Assembly: GCF_000832985.1 (NCBI RefSeq) | Contig: NZ_CP009920.1 | Coordinates: 2,215,001 to 2,272,500, forward strand | Direction of reading: 5' to 3' | From: Priestia megaterium NBRC 15308 = ATCC 14581 | Lineage (GTDB): Bacteria > Bacillota > Bacilli > Bacillales > Bacillaceae_H | Length of the DNA: 57,500 nucleotides | Program-made: the position numbers and the translations under genes | Notes under the pieces: generated by a model | Seen by the model: the letters and a program-made list of their open reading frames with translations, nothing else | The model's database searches: none | What the model was told of the DNA's origin: nothing | Shown here: positions 10,577 through 18,704 of the stretch, one piece after another | Layout of the letters: every line of letters starts with the position of its first letter | Numbering within the stretch: the first letter of the stretch is position 1

Positions 10577-12034
10577 ATGTCAAGCGAAGTAAGAGTTCGT
10601 TATGCCCCGAGTCCAACTGGACATCTTCATATAGGGAATGCAAGAACAGCACTATTTAATTATTTATTTGCACGAAATCAAAACGGTAAATTTATTATCC
10701 GTATTGAAGATACAGATCAAAAGCGTAATATCGAAGGCGGAGAAGAAAGTCAGCTGCGCTATTTAAAATGGTTAGGTATTGAATGGGATGAGAGTATCGA
10801 CGTAGGCGGCGAGTACGGTCCTTACCGCCAGTCTGAACGTACGGAAATCTATCAAAAATATACGGAAGAACTTCTTGAAAAAGGATTAGCTTATCACTGT
10901 TACTGTACGTCAGAAGAGCTTGAAAAAGAGCGTGAAGAACAGCAGGCGAACAGTCAAATGCCGCGCTATTCAGGTAAGTGCCGTAACTTAACAGCTAAAC
11001 AGCGTGCTGAACTAGAAGGAGAAGGCCGCGAGCCAAGCATTCGCTTCCGTGTTCCTAGTAACACAGAAATTAAATGGAATGATATTGTCAAAGATGAAGT
11101 ATCATTTGAGTCTGAAGGCATTGGTGACTTCGTTATTGTGAAAAAAGACGGTACACCCACATATAATTACGCTGTAGCCATTGATGATTATCTAATGAAG
11201 ATGACACATGTTCTACGCGGAGATGACCATATCTCTAATACACCGAAGCAAATTCTTGTGTATGAAGCTTTAGGCTGGACGCCTCCTGTATTTGGTCATA
11301 TGACATTAATCGTAAATGAAAATCGCCGTAAGCTAAGTAAACGTGATGAGTCAATCATTCAGTTTATTGAGCAATATAAAGAATTAGGTTACTTGCCGGA
11401 AGCACTGTTTAATTTTATTACAATGCTTGGTTGGTCACCTGTGGGAGAAGAAGAAATCTTCTCTAAAGAACAGTTCATTGAAATTTTTGACCCAGCTCGT
11501 TTATCAAAATCTCCAGCACTATTTGATACAAGCAAATTACGTTGGATGAACAACCAATACATGAAAAAATTGGATTTAGACGAGGTAGTAGCTTTATCAG
11601 TTCCGCACTTAGTGAAAGCTGGAAAAGTTGAAGAAGCGCGCGATGCAGAAACAGAACAATGGGTACGTGACTTAGTTGCTCTATACCAAGAACAAATGAG
11701 CTTTGGCGCTGAGATTGTTGAACTTACTGAAATGTTCTTTAAGAAAGAAATTGATTACAGTGAAGAAGCAAAAGCAGTGCTTGCTGAAGAACAAGTACCG
11801 GAAGTGTTAAAAGCATTTGCTGAAGAGATTTCTTCCTTAGAAGAATTCAGCGCTGATGAAATTAAGGCAGCAACAAAGGCTGTACAAAAAGCAACAGGTC
11901 AAAAAGGTAAAAAACTATTTATGCCAATTCGTGTAGCAACAACAGGCGAAACACATGGTCCTGAGCTTCCAAAAGCTATTTCTCTTTTAGGAAAAGAAAC
12001 AGTTTTAGCTCGTTTAGAAAGCATTTATAGTTAA
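10577..12034 (+). CDS. gltX: Glutamyl-tRNA synthetase
   Basis: Class I synthetase charging tRNA-Glu. In Bacillus the enzyme is known to be non-discriminating and also glutamylates tRNA-Gln for GatCAB to amidate. The 485-residue protein has the HIGH-type motif HLHIG (16-20) and the KMSKS-type KLSKR (252-256). ATG 10577 is used because GGAGGT at 10561-10566 is correctly spaced; an upstream GAG-flanked frame start at 10559 lies before it. The gene has its own promoter and is separated by a 332-bp T-box region from cysE. Confidence 0.97.
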   Translation: MSSEVRVRYAPSPTGHLHIGNARTALFNYLFARNQNGKFIIRIEDTDQKRNIEGGEESQLRYLKWLGIEWDESIDVGGEYGPYRQSERTEIYQKYTEELLEKGLAYHCYCTSEELEKEREEQQANSQMPRYSGKCRNLTAKQRAELEGEGREPSIRFRVPSNTEIKWNDIVKDEVSFESEGIGDFVIVKKDGTPTYNYAVAIDDYLMKMTHVLRGDDHISNTPKQILVYEALGWTPPVFGHMTLIVNENRRKLSKRDESIIQFIEQYKELGYLPEALFNFITMLGWSPVGEEEIFSKEQFIEIFDPARLSKSPALFDTSKLRWMNNQYMKKLDLDEVVALSVPHLVKAGKVEEARDAETEQWVRDLVALYQEQMSFGAEIVELTEMFFKKEIDYSEEAKAVLAEEQVPEVLKAFAEEISSLEEFSADEIKAATKAVQKATGQKGKKLFMPIRVATTGETHGPELPKAISLLGKETVLARLESIYS

Positions 12035-12055
12035 CAAATTTCTATTTTGCCCATA

Positions 12056-12064
12056 TGATAAAAT
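12056..12064 (+). promoter_or_regulatory. Extended -10 promoter of the cysE operon
   Basis: TGATAAAAT (TG at 12056-12057, hexamer 12059-12064) lies about 20 bp before the first stem of the T-box leader. There is no good -35 at 16-18 bp. Position relative to the leader supports it more than the sequence does. Confidence 0.45.
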
Positions 12065-12082
12065 AATCAAATATGGATATCG

Positions 12083-12322
12083 TTGAGAAGGAAGAGTAGG
12101 CAAGTTCATTGCATATCAGAGAGGGTTATCACCGGCTGAAAGTAACCTATGACAAAACTTGTTGAAGTGCGCCTTTGAGTCTTTTGTTGAATGCTACTAA
12201 GTAAGTAGGCAAAAGCGGGTACTTTCACGTTATGAGAGAAGAGTTGGGATCGTTTGTTGATCCAAACAGAGTGGAACCGCGTATATACGTCTCTGTGTCA
12301 TTTGACATAGGGGCGTTTTTTT
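12083..12322 (+). promoter_or_regulatory. T-box riboswitch, cysteine (TGC specifier)
   Basis: This fills most of the 332-bp gene-free stretch between gltX and cysE. It has a stem I with the AGTAGG-type bulge region at ~12095 and a specifier region GAAGTGCGCC with the cysteine codon TGC at 12168-12170. The T-box sequence AGAGTGGAACCGCG is at 12268-12281. A 13-bp terminator stem (12287-12299 with 12304-12316) precedes seven T. Uncharged tRNA-Cys pairing with specifier and T-box should favour the antiterminator. It controls cysE, cysS and probably the three genes after them. Confidence 0.93.
12287..12322 (+). terminator. T-box regulated terminator before cysE
   Basis: A 13-bp stem including G-U pairs, ACGTCTCTGTGTC (12287-12299) with GACATAGGGGCGT (12304-12316), followed by a T tract. 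It is the off state of the cysteine T-box. Confidence 0.9.
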
Positions 12323-12366
12323 ATACAATCAATGAGTAGATAGAGAAATAGCGGAATTGGGGTGAG

Positions 12367-13026
12367 ATGATGCTAAAGTTGTTAAAGGAAGACATTGAGG
12401 CCATATTTGAACAAGATCCTGCAGCAAGAAGTTATATTGAAGTGATATTAACCTATTCAGGGTTGCATGCTATTTGGGCACATAGATTAGCTCATGGGCT
12501 TTTTAAAAGAAAGTGGTTTTTTCTGGCACGTGTAATCTCACAAATTAGCCGATTCTTCACAGGGATTGAAATTCATCCGGGTGCGAAAATTGGCCGCCGA
12601 TTTTTTATTGACCACGGGATGGGAATTGTTATTGGGGAAACGTGCGAAATTGGAGATAATGTAACAGTATATCAAGGAGTAACACTCGGAGGAACAGGGA
12701 AAGAAAAAGGAAAGCGTCACCCGACGATCGAAGACAATGTCTTAATTGCAACAGGTGCTAAAGTGCTAGGGTCGATTACGATTCATGCGCACTCCAAAAT
12801 TGGAGCGGGCTCAGTTGTGTTAAATGACGTCCCAGAAAACTCAACGGTTGTTGGTATCCCTGGCCGAGTCGTCATTCAAAATGGCGTCCGGATTCCAAAA
12901 GATTTGAATCATCAAGATTTGCCAGATCCAGATGCAGAGCGTTTTAAACAGCTAGAGAAAGAAATTTTACACCTGCAAAATCAATTAAAGGAATTAAAAG
13001 AAGGGAAGATTCACCATGGCAATTAA
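12367..13026 (+). CDS. cysE: Serine O-acetyltransferase
   Basis: First committed step of cysteine synthesis: serine plus acetyl-CoA gives O-acetylserine. The 219-residue protein has an N-terminal helical domain with GLHAIWAHR and a left-handed beta-helix of hexapeptide repeats (about 65-170) including the catalytic [11 protein letters not shown] segment. Two adjacent ATG codons (12367, 12370) are possible. The ribosome binding site GGGGTGAG abuts the first, so 12370 may be the real start. The gene overlaps cysS by 11 bp. Putting the biosynthetic enzyme and the tRNA synthetase under one tRNA-Cys-sensing T-box makes physiological sense. Confidence 0.96.
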   Translation: MMLKLLKEDIEAIFEQDPAARSYIEVILTYSGLHAIWAHRLAHGLFKRKWFFLARVISQISRFFTGIEIHPGAKIGRRFFIDHGMGIVIGETCEIGDNVTVYQGVTLGGTGKEKGKRHPTIEDNVLIATGAKVLGSITIHAHSKIGAGSVVLNDVPENSTVVGIPGRVVIQNGVRIPKDLNHQDLPDPDAERFKQLEKEILHLQNQLKELKEGKIHHGN

Positions 13027-14413
13027 GCTATATAACACGTTAACACGTCAAAAAGAGACGTTTGTACCGCTGGAAGAAAACAAAGTCAAAATGTACGTGT
13101 GCGGACCGACCGTGTATAACTATATTCATATTGGAAATGCGCGTCCTGCAATCGTATTTGATACGGTGCGCCGCTATTTAGAATTTAGAGGTTACGATGT
13201 AGAGTATGTCTCAAACTTCACAGATGTGGATGATAAATTAATTAAGGCAGCAAAAGAGTTAGGAGAAGATGTTCCAACGATCGCAAACCGCTTTATCGAT
13301 GCCTACTTTGAAGATACGTCAGCTCTTGGATGCAAGCATGCCGATGTGCATCCACGCGTAACTGAAAATATGGATATCATTATTGAGTTCATTGATGAAC
13401 TGGTGAAAAAAGGATATGCATATGAGTCAGAGGGTGATGTATACTATCGTACACGTAAGTTTGAAGGATACGGAAAATTATCACATCAATCTATTGATGA
13501 ATTGCAATCCGGTGCTCGTATCGAAGTTGGAGAAAAGAAAGAAGATCCATTAGACTTTACTCTTTGGAAAGCAACCAAAGATGGGGAGATCGCATGGGAT
13601 AGCCCTTGGGGTCAAGGAAGACCAGGCTGGCATATCGAGTGCTCTGCGATGGCACGCAAGTATTTAGGTGATACAATTGATATCCACGCAGGCGGTCAGG
13701 ATTTAGCTTTCCCTCATCATGAAAATGAAATCGCCCAATCAGAAGCGCTCACTGGGAAATCGTTTGCGAAATACTGGCTTCATAACGGATATATCAATAT
13801 TGATAATGAAAAGATGTCTAAATCACTAGGGAACTTCGTGTTAGTTCATGACATTATTAAAAAGCATGATCCGTCCCTACTTCGATTCTTTATTTTATCT
13901 GTTCACTATCGTCACCCGATTAACTATAACGAAGAAATTTTAGAGAATACGCGCAAAGGGTTTGAGCGTCTGCAAACAGCTTACGGCAACTTAACTCACC
14001 GTCTAGAGGCAGCAACAAATCTTCAAGAAGATGCTTCAGAATGGTTCGAAAAGCTAAAAGAGCTTCGCGAAACGTTTGTTGAAGAGATGGATGATGATTT
14101 TAATACGGCAAATGCCATTTCTGTTCTGTTCGAGCTAGCAAAGCAAGCTAACTTGTATTTATTAGAACAAACAACGTCTACAGATGTAATTGAAGCCTTT
14201 ATTAAAGAGTTTAAAGAATTAGGTGCTGCAATAGGCATTACGTTTGGAGAAGCTGAACTTCTAGACGAAGAAATTGATCAATTGATCCAAGATCGTATTC
14301 AGGCTCGTAAAGATCGTAATTTCCAATTAGCAGATCAAATTCGAGATGAATTAAAGGCTAAAAATATTATTTTAGAAGATACCGCACAAGGAACAAGATG
14401 GAAAAGAGGATAA
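13016..14413 (+). CDS. cysS: Cysteinyl-tRNA synthetase
   Basis: Class I monomeric synthetase charging tRNA-Cys. The 465-residue protein has HIGN at 38-41, KMSKS at 266-270 and the zinc-binding C29 in MYVCGPT. Further zinc ligands lie in the HIECSAM and FPHHENE segments, which give cysteine selectivity. The C-terminal helical anticodon region ends in GTRWKRG. The start lies inside the end of cysE (11-bp overlap), so translation is probably coupled. Confidence 0.97.
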   Translation: MAIKLYNTLTRQKETFVPLEENKVKMYVCGPTVYNYIHIGNARPAIVFDTVRRYLEFRGYDVEYVSNFTDVDDKLIKAAKELGEDVPTIANRFIDAYFEDTSALGCKHADVHPRVTENMDIIIEFIDELVKKGYAYESEGDVYYRTRKFEGYGKLSHQSIDELQSGARIEVGEKKEDPLDFTLWKATKDGEIAWDSPWGQGRPGWHIECSAMARKYLGDTIDIHAGGQDLAFPHHENEIAQSEALTGKSFAKYWLHNGYINIDNEKMSKSLGNFVLVHDIIKKHDPSLLRFFILSVHYRHPINYNEEILENTRKGFERLQTAYGNLTHRLEAATNLQEDASEWFEKLKELRETFVEEMDDDFNTANAISVLFELAKQANLYLLEQTTSTDVIEAFIKEFKELGAAIGITFGEAELLDEEIDQLIQDRIQARKDRNFQLADQIRDELKAKNIILEDTAQGTRWKRG

Positions 14414-14420
14414 TAGTGTT

Positions 14421-14846
14421 ATGAGCAGCAGTAAATTAGATGTAAAACAGCTAAATAGCTTAGCTCTTGCTTATATGGGTGATGCGGTGTTTGATTTACA
14501 TGTTCGCCGCCACCTGCTGGTGTTAGGGACAGTGCGCCCTAACCAGCTTCATAATAAAGCTAAAAAATATGTATCAGCAAAAGCACAAGCGCAAATCGTA
14601 TATTATTTTAAAAATGAAAACTTTTTTACTGAAGAAGAAGAAGGTGTACTGCGCCGAGGACGCAATGCAAAGTCCGGTACAGTCCCTAAAAACACAGATG
14701 TGCAAACGTATCGCTACAGTACAGCATTTGAAGCGGTCGTAGGCTATTTGTATCTTTTAGGTGAAGAAGAAAGAATGATGGAACTTATTACTAAAGCTAT
14801 CTCTTTCGTCGATGAAGGAGAGGGAGGAATGAATCATGGAACATGA
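14421..14846 (+). CDS. mrnC: Mini-ribonuclease III
   Basis: MrnC is an RNase III catalytic domain without the double-stranded-RNA-binding domain, known to trim both ends of 23S rRNA in Bacillus. The 141-residue protein has [20 protein letters not shown] (12-31) with the catalytic acidic residue and [20 protein letters not shown], then a second acidic helix ([13 protein letters not shown]). It starts 7 bp after cysS and overlaps rlmB by 11 bp. Confidence 0.95.
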   Translation: MSSSKLDVKQLNSLALAYMGDAVFDLHVRRHLLVLGTVRPNQLHNKAKKYVSAKAQAQIVYYFKNENFFTEEEEGVLRRGRNAKSGTVPKNTDVQTYRYSTAFEAVVGYLYLLGEEERMMELITKAISFVDEGEGGMNHGT

Positions 14847-15579
14847 ATTTATTATTGGACGTAATCCGGTCCTAGAAGCCCTAAAGTCTGGGCGTGACAT
14901 TAACAAACTATGGATTGCCGAAGGATCGCAAGGCGGTTCTATGGGGCAAATCACGCAGTTAGCAAAACGTAATGGTGTATTAGTGCAGTTTGTACCGAAA
15001 AAGAAAATTGAACAAATGGTAGACGGTATTCATCAAGGAGTAGCTGCACAAGTTGCTGCTTATCAATATGCAGAGTTAGATGATTTATTTAACTTAGCGG
15101 AAAAACGTAATGAAAGTCCGTTTTTTCTTCTGCTAGATGAGCTTGAAGATCCCCATAATTTAGGTTCTATTATGCGAACAGCCGATGCCGTTGGCGCACA
15201 CGGTATTATTATTCCAAAGCGCCGTTCAGTTGGATTAACGGCCACTGTAGCTAAGGCCTCTACAGGAGCGATTGAACATGTTCCCGTAGCAAGGGTAACA
15301 AACCTATCAAGGACGATTGATGAATTAAAAGATCGAGGCGTATGGATTGTTGGAACAGATGCGAAAGAAAGCGATGATTATCGCAACTTAGATGGAGGTA
15401 TGCCGCTTACGTTAGTGATTGGAAGCGAAGGAAAAGGCATGAGTCGTTTGATTCGTGAAAAATGCGACTTCCTTGTACAACTTCCGATGGTTGGGCATGT
15501 TACATCGTTAAATGCATCTGTAGCAGCTAGTCTTCTCATGTATGAGGTTTACCGAAAACGCCATCCTCTAGGTGAATAA
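14836..15579 (+). CDS. rlmB: 23S rRNA 2'-O-methyltransferase, TrmH/RlmB family
   Basis: A SPOUT-class methyltransferase. The 247-residue protein has an N-terminal L30e-like substrate-binding domain (1-75), then the trefoil-knot domain with [30 protein letters not shown] and [14 protein letters not shown], the three SpoU motifs. By homology it methylates a guanosine ribose in 23S rRNA (E. coli G2251). Exact specificity in Bacillus is inferred. Overlap with mrnC and a 2-bp gap to rae1 indicate one transcript. Confidence 0.93.
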   Translation: MEHEFIIGRNPVLEALKSGRDINKLWIAEGSQGGSMGQITQLAKRNGVLVQFVPKKKIEQMVDGIHQGVAAQVAAYQYAELDDLFNLAEKRNESPFFLLLDELEDPHNLGSIMRTADAVGAHGIIIPKRRSVGLTATVAKASTGAIEHVPVARVTNLSRTIDELKDRGVWIVGTDAKESDDYRNLDGGMPLTLVIGSEGKGMSRLIREKCDFLVQLPMVGHVTSLNASVAASLLMYEVYRKRHPLGE

Positions 15580-15581
15580 GA

Positions 15582-16091
15582 ATGGATATTCTACTGGTGG
15601 ATGGTTATAACATGATAGGTGCGTGGCCCGACCTAAGAAAGCTTAGAGATAATGATTTAGCCGGTGCTCGAGACCTGTTAATCGAAAAGATGGCAGAGTA
15701 TCAAGCATATATGGGGTACCGTGTCATTATTGTCTTCGATGCTCATATGGTCGAAGGAATTGAAAAGAAGGCAAAAAATCATAAGGTTGACGTTGTATTT
15801 ACAAGAGAAAATGAAACAGCGGATGAGTACATTGAAAAGCTGGCTCAAGAGCTAAGCAATGTAAAGACACAGATTCATGTTGCTACATCTGATTTCACGG
15901 AGCAGTGGGCAATCTTTGGACAAGGTGCGCTCAGAATTTCTGCTCGAGAATTGTACAACGAAATTGAGCAGATTGAGAAACATATTAATCTTGATGTGAA
16001 GTCTATTCAAAATCAAAAGCCAGCGGCACGCATTCAACTTTCCAATCAAGTAGCCGAAATTTTCGAAAAATGGCGTCGGGGACAGCGGTGA
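15582..16091 (+). CDS. rae1: Ribosome-dependent A-site endoribonuclease Rae1 (YacP, NYN domain)
   Basis: The 169-residue NYN/PIN-fold protein opens with MDILLVDGYNMIGAW, carrying the first catalytic aspartate (D7). IVFDAHMVEG and VATSDFTEQW hold the later acidic residues, and a basic C-terminal tail follows. The B. subtilis orthologue is known to cleave mRNA in the ribosomal A site in a translation-dependent way. It starts 2 bp after rlmB and closes the T-box operon. Confidence 0.92.
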   Translation: MDILLVDGYNMIGAWPDLRKLRDNDLAGARDLLIEKMAEYQAYMGYRVIIVFDAHMVEGIEKKAKNHKVDVVFTRENETADEYIEKLAQELSNVKTQIHVATSDFTEQWAIFGQGALRISARELYNEIEQIEKHINLDVKSIQNQKPAARIQLSNQVAEIFEKWRRGQR

Positions 16092-16096
16092 GGTTA

Positions 16097-16126
16097 TTGA
16101 CGGTACGGAATTAGCTACTGTATAAT
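16097..16126 (+). promoter_or_regulatory. sigH promoter
   Basis: TTGACG (16097-16102), 18-bp spacer, perfect TATAAT (16121-16126). In B. subtilis the equivalent promoter is repressed by AbrB; the AT-rich surroundings would allow that, but an AbrB site cannot be recognised by eye. Confidence 0.6.
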
Positions 16127-16159
16127 ATTTCTATCTACTGTGCGGTCGGGGGGATCGAT

Positions 16160-16810
16160 ATGGGCGATAATTATGGGAGAAAACTGCATGCTCATTTCGA
16201 ACAACAAGAGGATGAAACAGTTGTCGATCTTGTGCATAAAGGCGATATTGACGCATTAGAGTATTTGATTCATAAATACAAAAACTTTGTGCGAGCAAAG
16301 GCGCGGTCATATTTTTTAATTGGGGCAGACCGTGAAGATATTGTACAAGAAGGTATGATAGGGTTATATAAGGCAATTAGAGATTTTAGAGAAGATAAGC
16401 TAACTTCGTTTAAAGCTTTTGCTGAACTTTGCATTACCAGGCAAATTATTACCGCTATTAAAACCGCAACAAGGCAAAAACATATTCCATTAAACTCTTA
16501 TGTATCATTGGACAAGCCAATATATGATGAAGAGTCCGACCGAACCTTAATGGATGTTATTTCGGGGACAAAAGTAGCAAATCCAGAAGAGTTGCTCATT
16601 AATCGAGAGAAGTTTGATGATATTGAATTAAAGATGGCTGAACTTTTAAGTGATCTTGAGCGAAAAGTTCTCGTTCTTTATTTAGATGGTCAATCTTATC
16701 AAGAGATTTCAGAAGAGTTAAACCGCCACGTCAAATCCATCGATAATGCACTTCAGCGTGTGAAAAGGAAATTAGAGCGCTACCTCGAGATTCGTGAAAT
16801 CACAATGTAG
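16160..16810 (+). CDS. sigH: RNA polymerase sigma factor SigH (Spo0H)
   Basis: Alternative sigma factor of the transition from growth to sporulation and competence. In the 216-residue protein, region 2 spans about 25-100 (NFVRAKARSYFLIGADREDIVQEGMIG carries the core-binding and -10 surfaces) and region 4 spans about 150-210, with a helix-turn-helix SYQEISEELNRHVKSIDNAL. The start ATG 16160 follows a G-rich ribosome binding site (GGGGG at 16147-16152). The N-terminal 20 residues differ from B. subtilis, which is usual. It has its own promoter directly upstream. Confidence 0.96.
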   Translation: MGDNYGRKLHAHFEQQEDETVVDLVHKGDIDALEYLIHKYKNFVRAKARSYFLIGADREDIVQEGMIGLYKAIRDFREDKLTSFKAFAELCITRQIITAIKTATRQKHIPLNSYVSLDKPIYDEESDRTLMDVISGTKVANPEELLINREKFDDIELKMAELLSDLERKVLVLYLDGQSYQEISEELNRHVKSIDNALQRVKRKLERYLEIREITM

Positions 16811-16825
16811 CCTTCTATCCTCATA

Positions 16826-16853
16826 TTGACATGCTAAGAAAGTCTGTGATACT
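16826..16853 (+). promoter_or_regulatory. Promoter of rpmG-secE
   Basis: TTGACA (16826-16831), 16-bp spacer and extended -10 TGTGATACT (hexamer 16848-16853), right after sigH. Confidence 0.55.
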
Positions 16854-16891
16854 TTTTTATAGACATTATCACTCTATAGGTGGTTGACATT

Positions 16892-17041
16892 ATGCGTAAA
16901 AAAGTTGTACTTGCGTGTGTGCAATGCGCTAGTCGTAACTATACGACTATGAAAAACACACAGCAAAACGAAGAGCGTTTAGAAATGAAGAAGTTTTGCA
17001 AAACGTGTAACGCACATACGATTCATCGTGAAACAAAGTAG
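16892..17041 (+). CDS. rpmGB: 50S ribosomal protein L33, zinc-binding type
   Basis: A 49-residue protein too short for many gene finders, starting ATG CGT AAA AAA after AGGTGG. It has four cysteines in two CxxC pairs (C9/C12 and C36/C39), so it is the zinc-containing (C+) form of L33. Bacilli usually carry additional paralogues, some without the cysteines for zinc limitation. The position before secE-nusG matches B. subtilis rpmGB. Confidence 0.93.
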   Translation: MRKKVVLACVQCASRNYTTMKNTQQNEERLEMKKFCKTCNAHTIHRETK

Positions 17042-17094
17042 ATCAATAATCTGCACAGACTAATACCCCTTTTAATTTATTGGAGGTTACAAAC

Positions 17095-17274
17095 ATGAAC
17101 CGTGTAGGAAATTTCTTACGTGATGTTGGGCGTGAGATGAAGAAGGTAAGTTGGCCTAAAAAAAATGAGCTAACTCGTTATACAATTACTGTTATTTCTA
17201 CAGTTGTATTTATGACACTCTTTTTTGTAGTAGTTGATTACGGAATTTCGTCACTTATTCGTTTAATCCCTTGA
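17095..17274 (+). CDS. secE: Preprotein translocase subunit SecE
   Basis: The small essential clamp subunit of SecYEG. The 59-residue protein has an amphipathic N-terminal helix with the conserved KVSWPKKNEL segment (17-26), which lies along the membrane surface, and one membrane helix (about 30-52). ATG 17095 fits GGAGGT at 17082-17087; the in-frame GAG-rich extension from 17080 would start within the ribosome binding site. Confidence 0.95.
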   Translation: MNRVGNFLRDVGREMKKVSWPKKNELTRYTITVISTVVFMTLFFVVVDYGISSLIRLIP

Positions 17275-17292
17275 ATAAATTGACTTAAATCA

Positions 17293-17301
17293 TGGTATAA
17301 T
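17293..17301 (+). promoter_or_regulatory. Extended -10 promoter before nusG
   Basis: TGGTATAAT (17293-17301) is an extended -10 with a perfect hexamer. The -35 is weak (TTGAAT 17271-17276 at 19 bp). The start would be near 17308, only about 20 nt before a terminator hairpin. Confidence 0.5.
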
Positions 17302-17325
17302 AAAGCTAAATTATGTTTTTTTCAG

Positions 17326-17348
17326 AAAAGCCCGGAGACGGGTTTTTT
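17326..17348 (+). terminator. Intrinsic terminator in the secE-nusG gap
   Basis: The stem CCCG (17331-17334)/CGGG (17339-17342) with a GAGA tetraloop is extended outward by a G-U and four A-U pairs and followed by six T (17343-17348). It can end the rpmG-secE transcript or act as an attenuator of the nusG leader. Confidence 0.75.
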
Positions 17349-17469
17349 AATTTGCTTTAAGAATGATTGTGCTAGGAGTCAACTATTTTCCTAGTGCGTT
17401 GTCTGTGCAATAGATTAGGACATCTTATTTTATAGTGAGCTGGGAGGGAAGGACGTATAGTCCTCAGAA

Positions 17470-18003
17470 ATGGAGAAAAATTGGTATGTAGTCCATACTT
17501 ATTCTGGATATGAAAATAAAGTAAAAACAAATTTAGAAAAGCGCGTAGAAACAATGGGTATGCAAGATAAAATTTTCCGCGTTGTTGTTCCTGAAGAAGA
17601 AGAAAGAGAAATTAAGAACAACAAAGAAAAGATTACAAAGAAAAAAGTATTTCCAGGGTACGTGTTAGTTGAAATCATCATGACGGATGATTCATGGTAT
17701 GTAGTTCGTAATACACCTGGCGTTACAGGCTTTGTAGGTTCAGCAGGTTCTGGCTCAAAGCCAACTGCTCTTCTACCAGAAGAAGTAGAAATGATCTTAA
17801 AACAAATGGGCATGGACGAGAAGCATGCTGACTTTGACTTTGAACTAAAAGAAACAGTATTGGTTCAAGAAGGTCCGTTTGCAAACTTCGAAGGTACCAT
17901 TGAAGAAATCGATACAGATAAACGTAAAGTTAAGGTTCATGTGGATATGTTCGGAAGACAAACGCCAGTAGAGCTAGACTTTACACAAATTGAAAAAATA
18001 TAA
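17470..18003 (+). CDS. nusG: Transcription termination/antitermination factor NusG
   Basis: NusG binds RNA polymerase, affecting pausing, termination and coupling to ribosomes. In the 177-residue protein the NGN domain covers about 1-110 (WYVVHTYSGYENKV at the N terminus, VFPGYVLVE mid-domain) and a C-terminal KOW domain about 123-175 (EGPFANFEGTIEEID). An in-frame stop at 17458 leaves ATG 17470 as the only sensible start. Its ribosome binding site GGGAGG (17442-17447) is 22 nt away, with a small hairpin between. It is preceded by a 195-nt structured gap. Confidence 0.97.
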   Translation: MEKNWYVVHTYSGYENKVKTNLEKRVETMGMQDKIFRVVVPEEEEREIKNNKEKITKKKVFPGYVLVEIIMTDDSWYVVRNTPGVTGFVGSAGSGSKPTALLPEEVEMILKQMGMDEKHADFDFELKETVLVQEGPFANFEGTIEEIDTDKRKVKVHVDMFGRQTPVELDFTQIEKI

Positions 18004-18014
18004 TCTGTAAGACC

Positions 18015-18043
18015 TTGCAATTCATGAAGTTTAATGTTAATAT
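18015..18043 (+). promoter_or_regulatory. Promoter of rplK-rplA
   Basis: TTGCAA (18015-18020), 17-bp spacer, extended -10 TGTTAATAT (TG 18035-18036, hexamer 18038-18043). Start near 18050, giving a ~118-nt leader before rplK. Confidence 0.65.
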
Positions 18044-18115
18044 TTCATAAGTCAGTATGTCTCAAAACTAGAGACTAAAACAACTATTTCTTTATTTTAT
18101 ATATAAAGAACATTG

Positions 18116-18142
18116 AGTGGGAGGGCATCGCCCTATTACCAC
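18116..18142 (+). promoter_or_regulatory. rplK leader hairpin, possible ribosomal-protein binding site
   Basis: The lower stem GTGG (18117-18120)/CCAC (18139-18142) and upper stem AGGGC (18122-18126)/GCCCT (18130-18134) are separated by an asymmetric internal loop (one base on the 5' side, ATTA on the 3' side). The shape and an echoing copy before rplA suggest autoregulation by L1. That function is inferred, not shown. Confidence 0.45.
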
Positions 18143-18168
18143 ATCACGGACTTAAGGAGGTGTGTCTC

Positions 18169-18594
18169 GTGGCTAAAAAAGTAATTAAACTTGTTAAGTT
18201 ACAAATTCCTGCAGGTAAAGCAAATCCAGCGCCACCAGTTGGTCCTGCATTAGGTCAAGCCGGTGTTAACATCATGGGTTTCTGTAAGGAGTTTAACGCT
18301 CGCACAGCTGATCAAGCTGGTCTTATCATTCCTGTTGAAATCACGGTATTTGAAGACCGTTCATTTACATTTATTACGAAAACTCCACCTGCTGCTGTAC
18401 TACTTAAGAAAGCGGCTGGTATTGAGTCTGGTTCTGGTGAACCAAACCGTAATAAAGTTGCAACAGTCAAGCGTGACAAAGTGCGTGAGATTGCTGAAAC
18501 TAAAATGCCTGACTTAAACGCTGCTAGCGTTGAATCTGCAATGCGCATGGTAGAAGGTACAGCGCGCAGTATGGGAATCGTAGTTGAAGACTAA
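18169..18594 (+). CDS. rplK: 50S ribosomal protein L11
   Basis: L11 forms the GTPase-associated centre with L10 and L12 and is the thiostrepton-site and RelA-activating protein. The 141-residue protein has an N-terminal [20 protein letters not shown] motif and a C-terminal rRNA-binding domain. The start is GTG 18169, behind AAGGAGGT at 18154-18161; an in-frame GTG at 18160 lies inside that site and is rejected. Confidence 0.97.
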   Translation: MAKKVIKLVKLQIPAGKANPAPPVGPALGQAGVNIMGFCKEFNARTADQAGLIIPVEITVFEDRSFTFITKTPPAAVLLKKAAGIESGSGEPNRNKVATVKRDKVREIAETKMPDLNAASVESAMRMVEGTARSMGIVVED

Positions 18595-18615
18595 TTCCAT
18601 TTGATTGGGTGTTAG

Positions 18616-18656
18616 AAGGTTGCGAGAAATGGAAGTTTTCCTATGCTCGCAACCTT
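18616..18656 (+). promoter_or_regulatory. Strong intercistronic hairpin between rplK and rplA
   Basis: A perfect 11-bp stem, AAGGTTGCGAG (18616-18626) with CTCGCAACCTT (18646-18656), encloses a smaller GGAA/TTCC hairpin. It is followed by only a short TATT, so it looks like an attenuator or an RNA-processing or stability element rather than a full terminator. Confidence 0.6.
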
Positions 18657-18661
18657 TATTA

Positions 18662-18687
18662 GTGGGAGGTTATTCCGTTAAAACCAC
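18662..18687 (+). promoter_or_regulatory. rplA leader motif resembling the rplK leader hairpin
   Basis: GTGG (18662-18665) and CCAC (18684-18687) again bracket a GAGG/CC inner element with an A/T-rich 3' internal loop, ending at the rplA ribosome binding site. The inner stem is shorter than in the rplK copy. It is a second candidate site for the same binding protein, which would be inference. Confidence 0.35.
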
Positions 18688-18704
18688 ATAAGGAGGAAAC
18701 AAAA

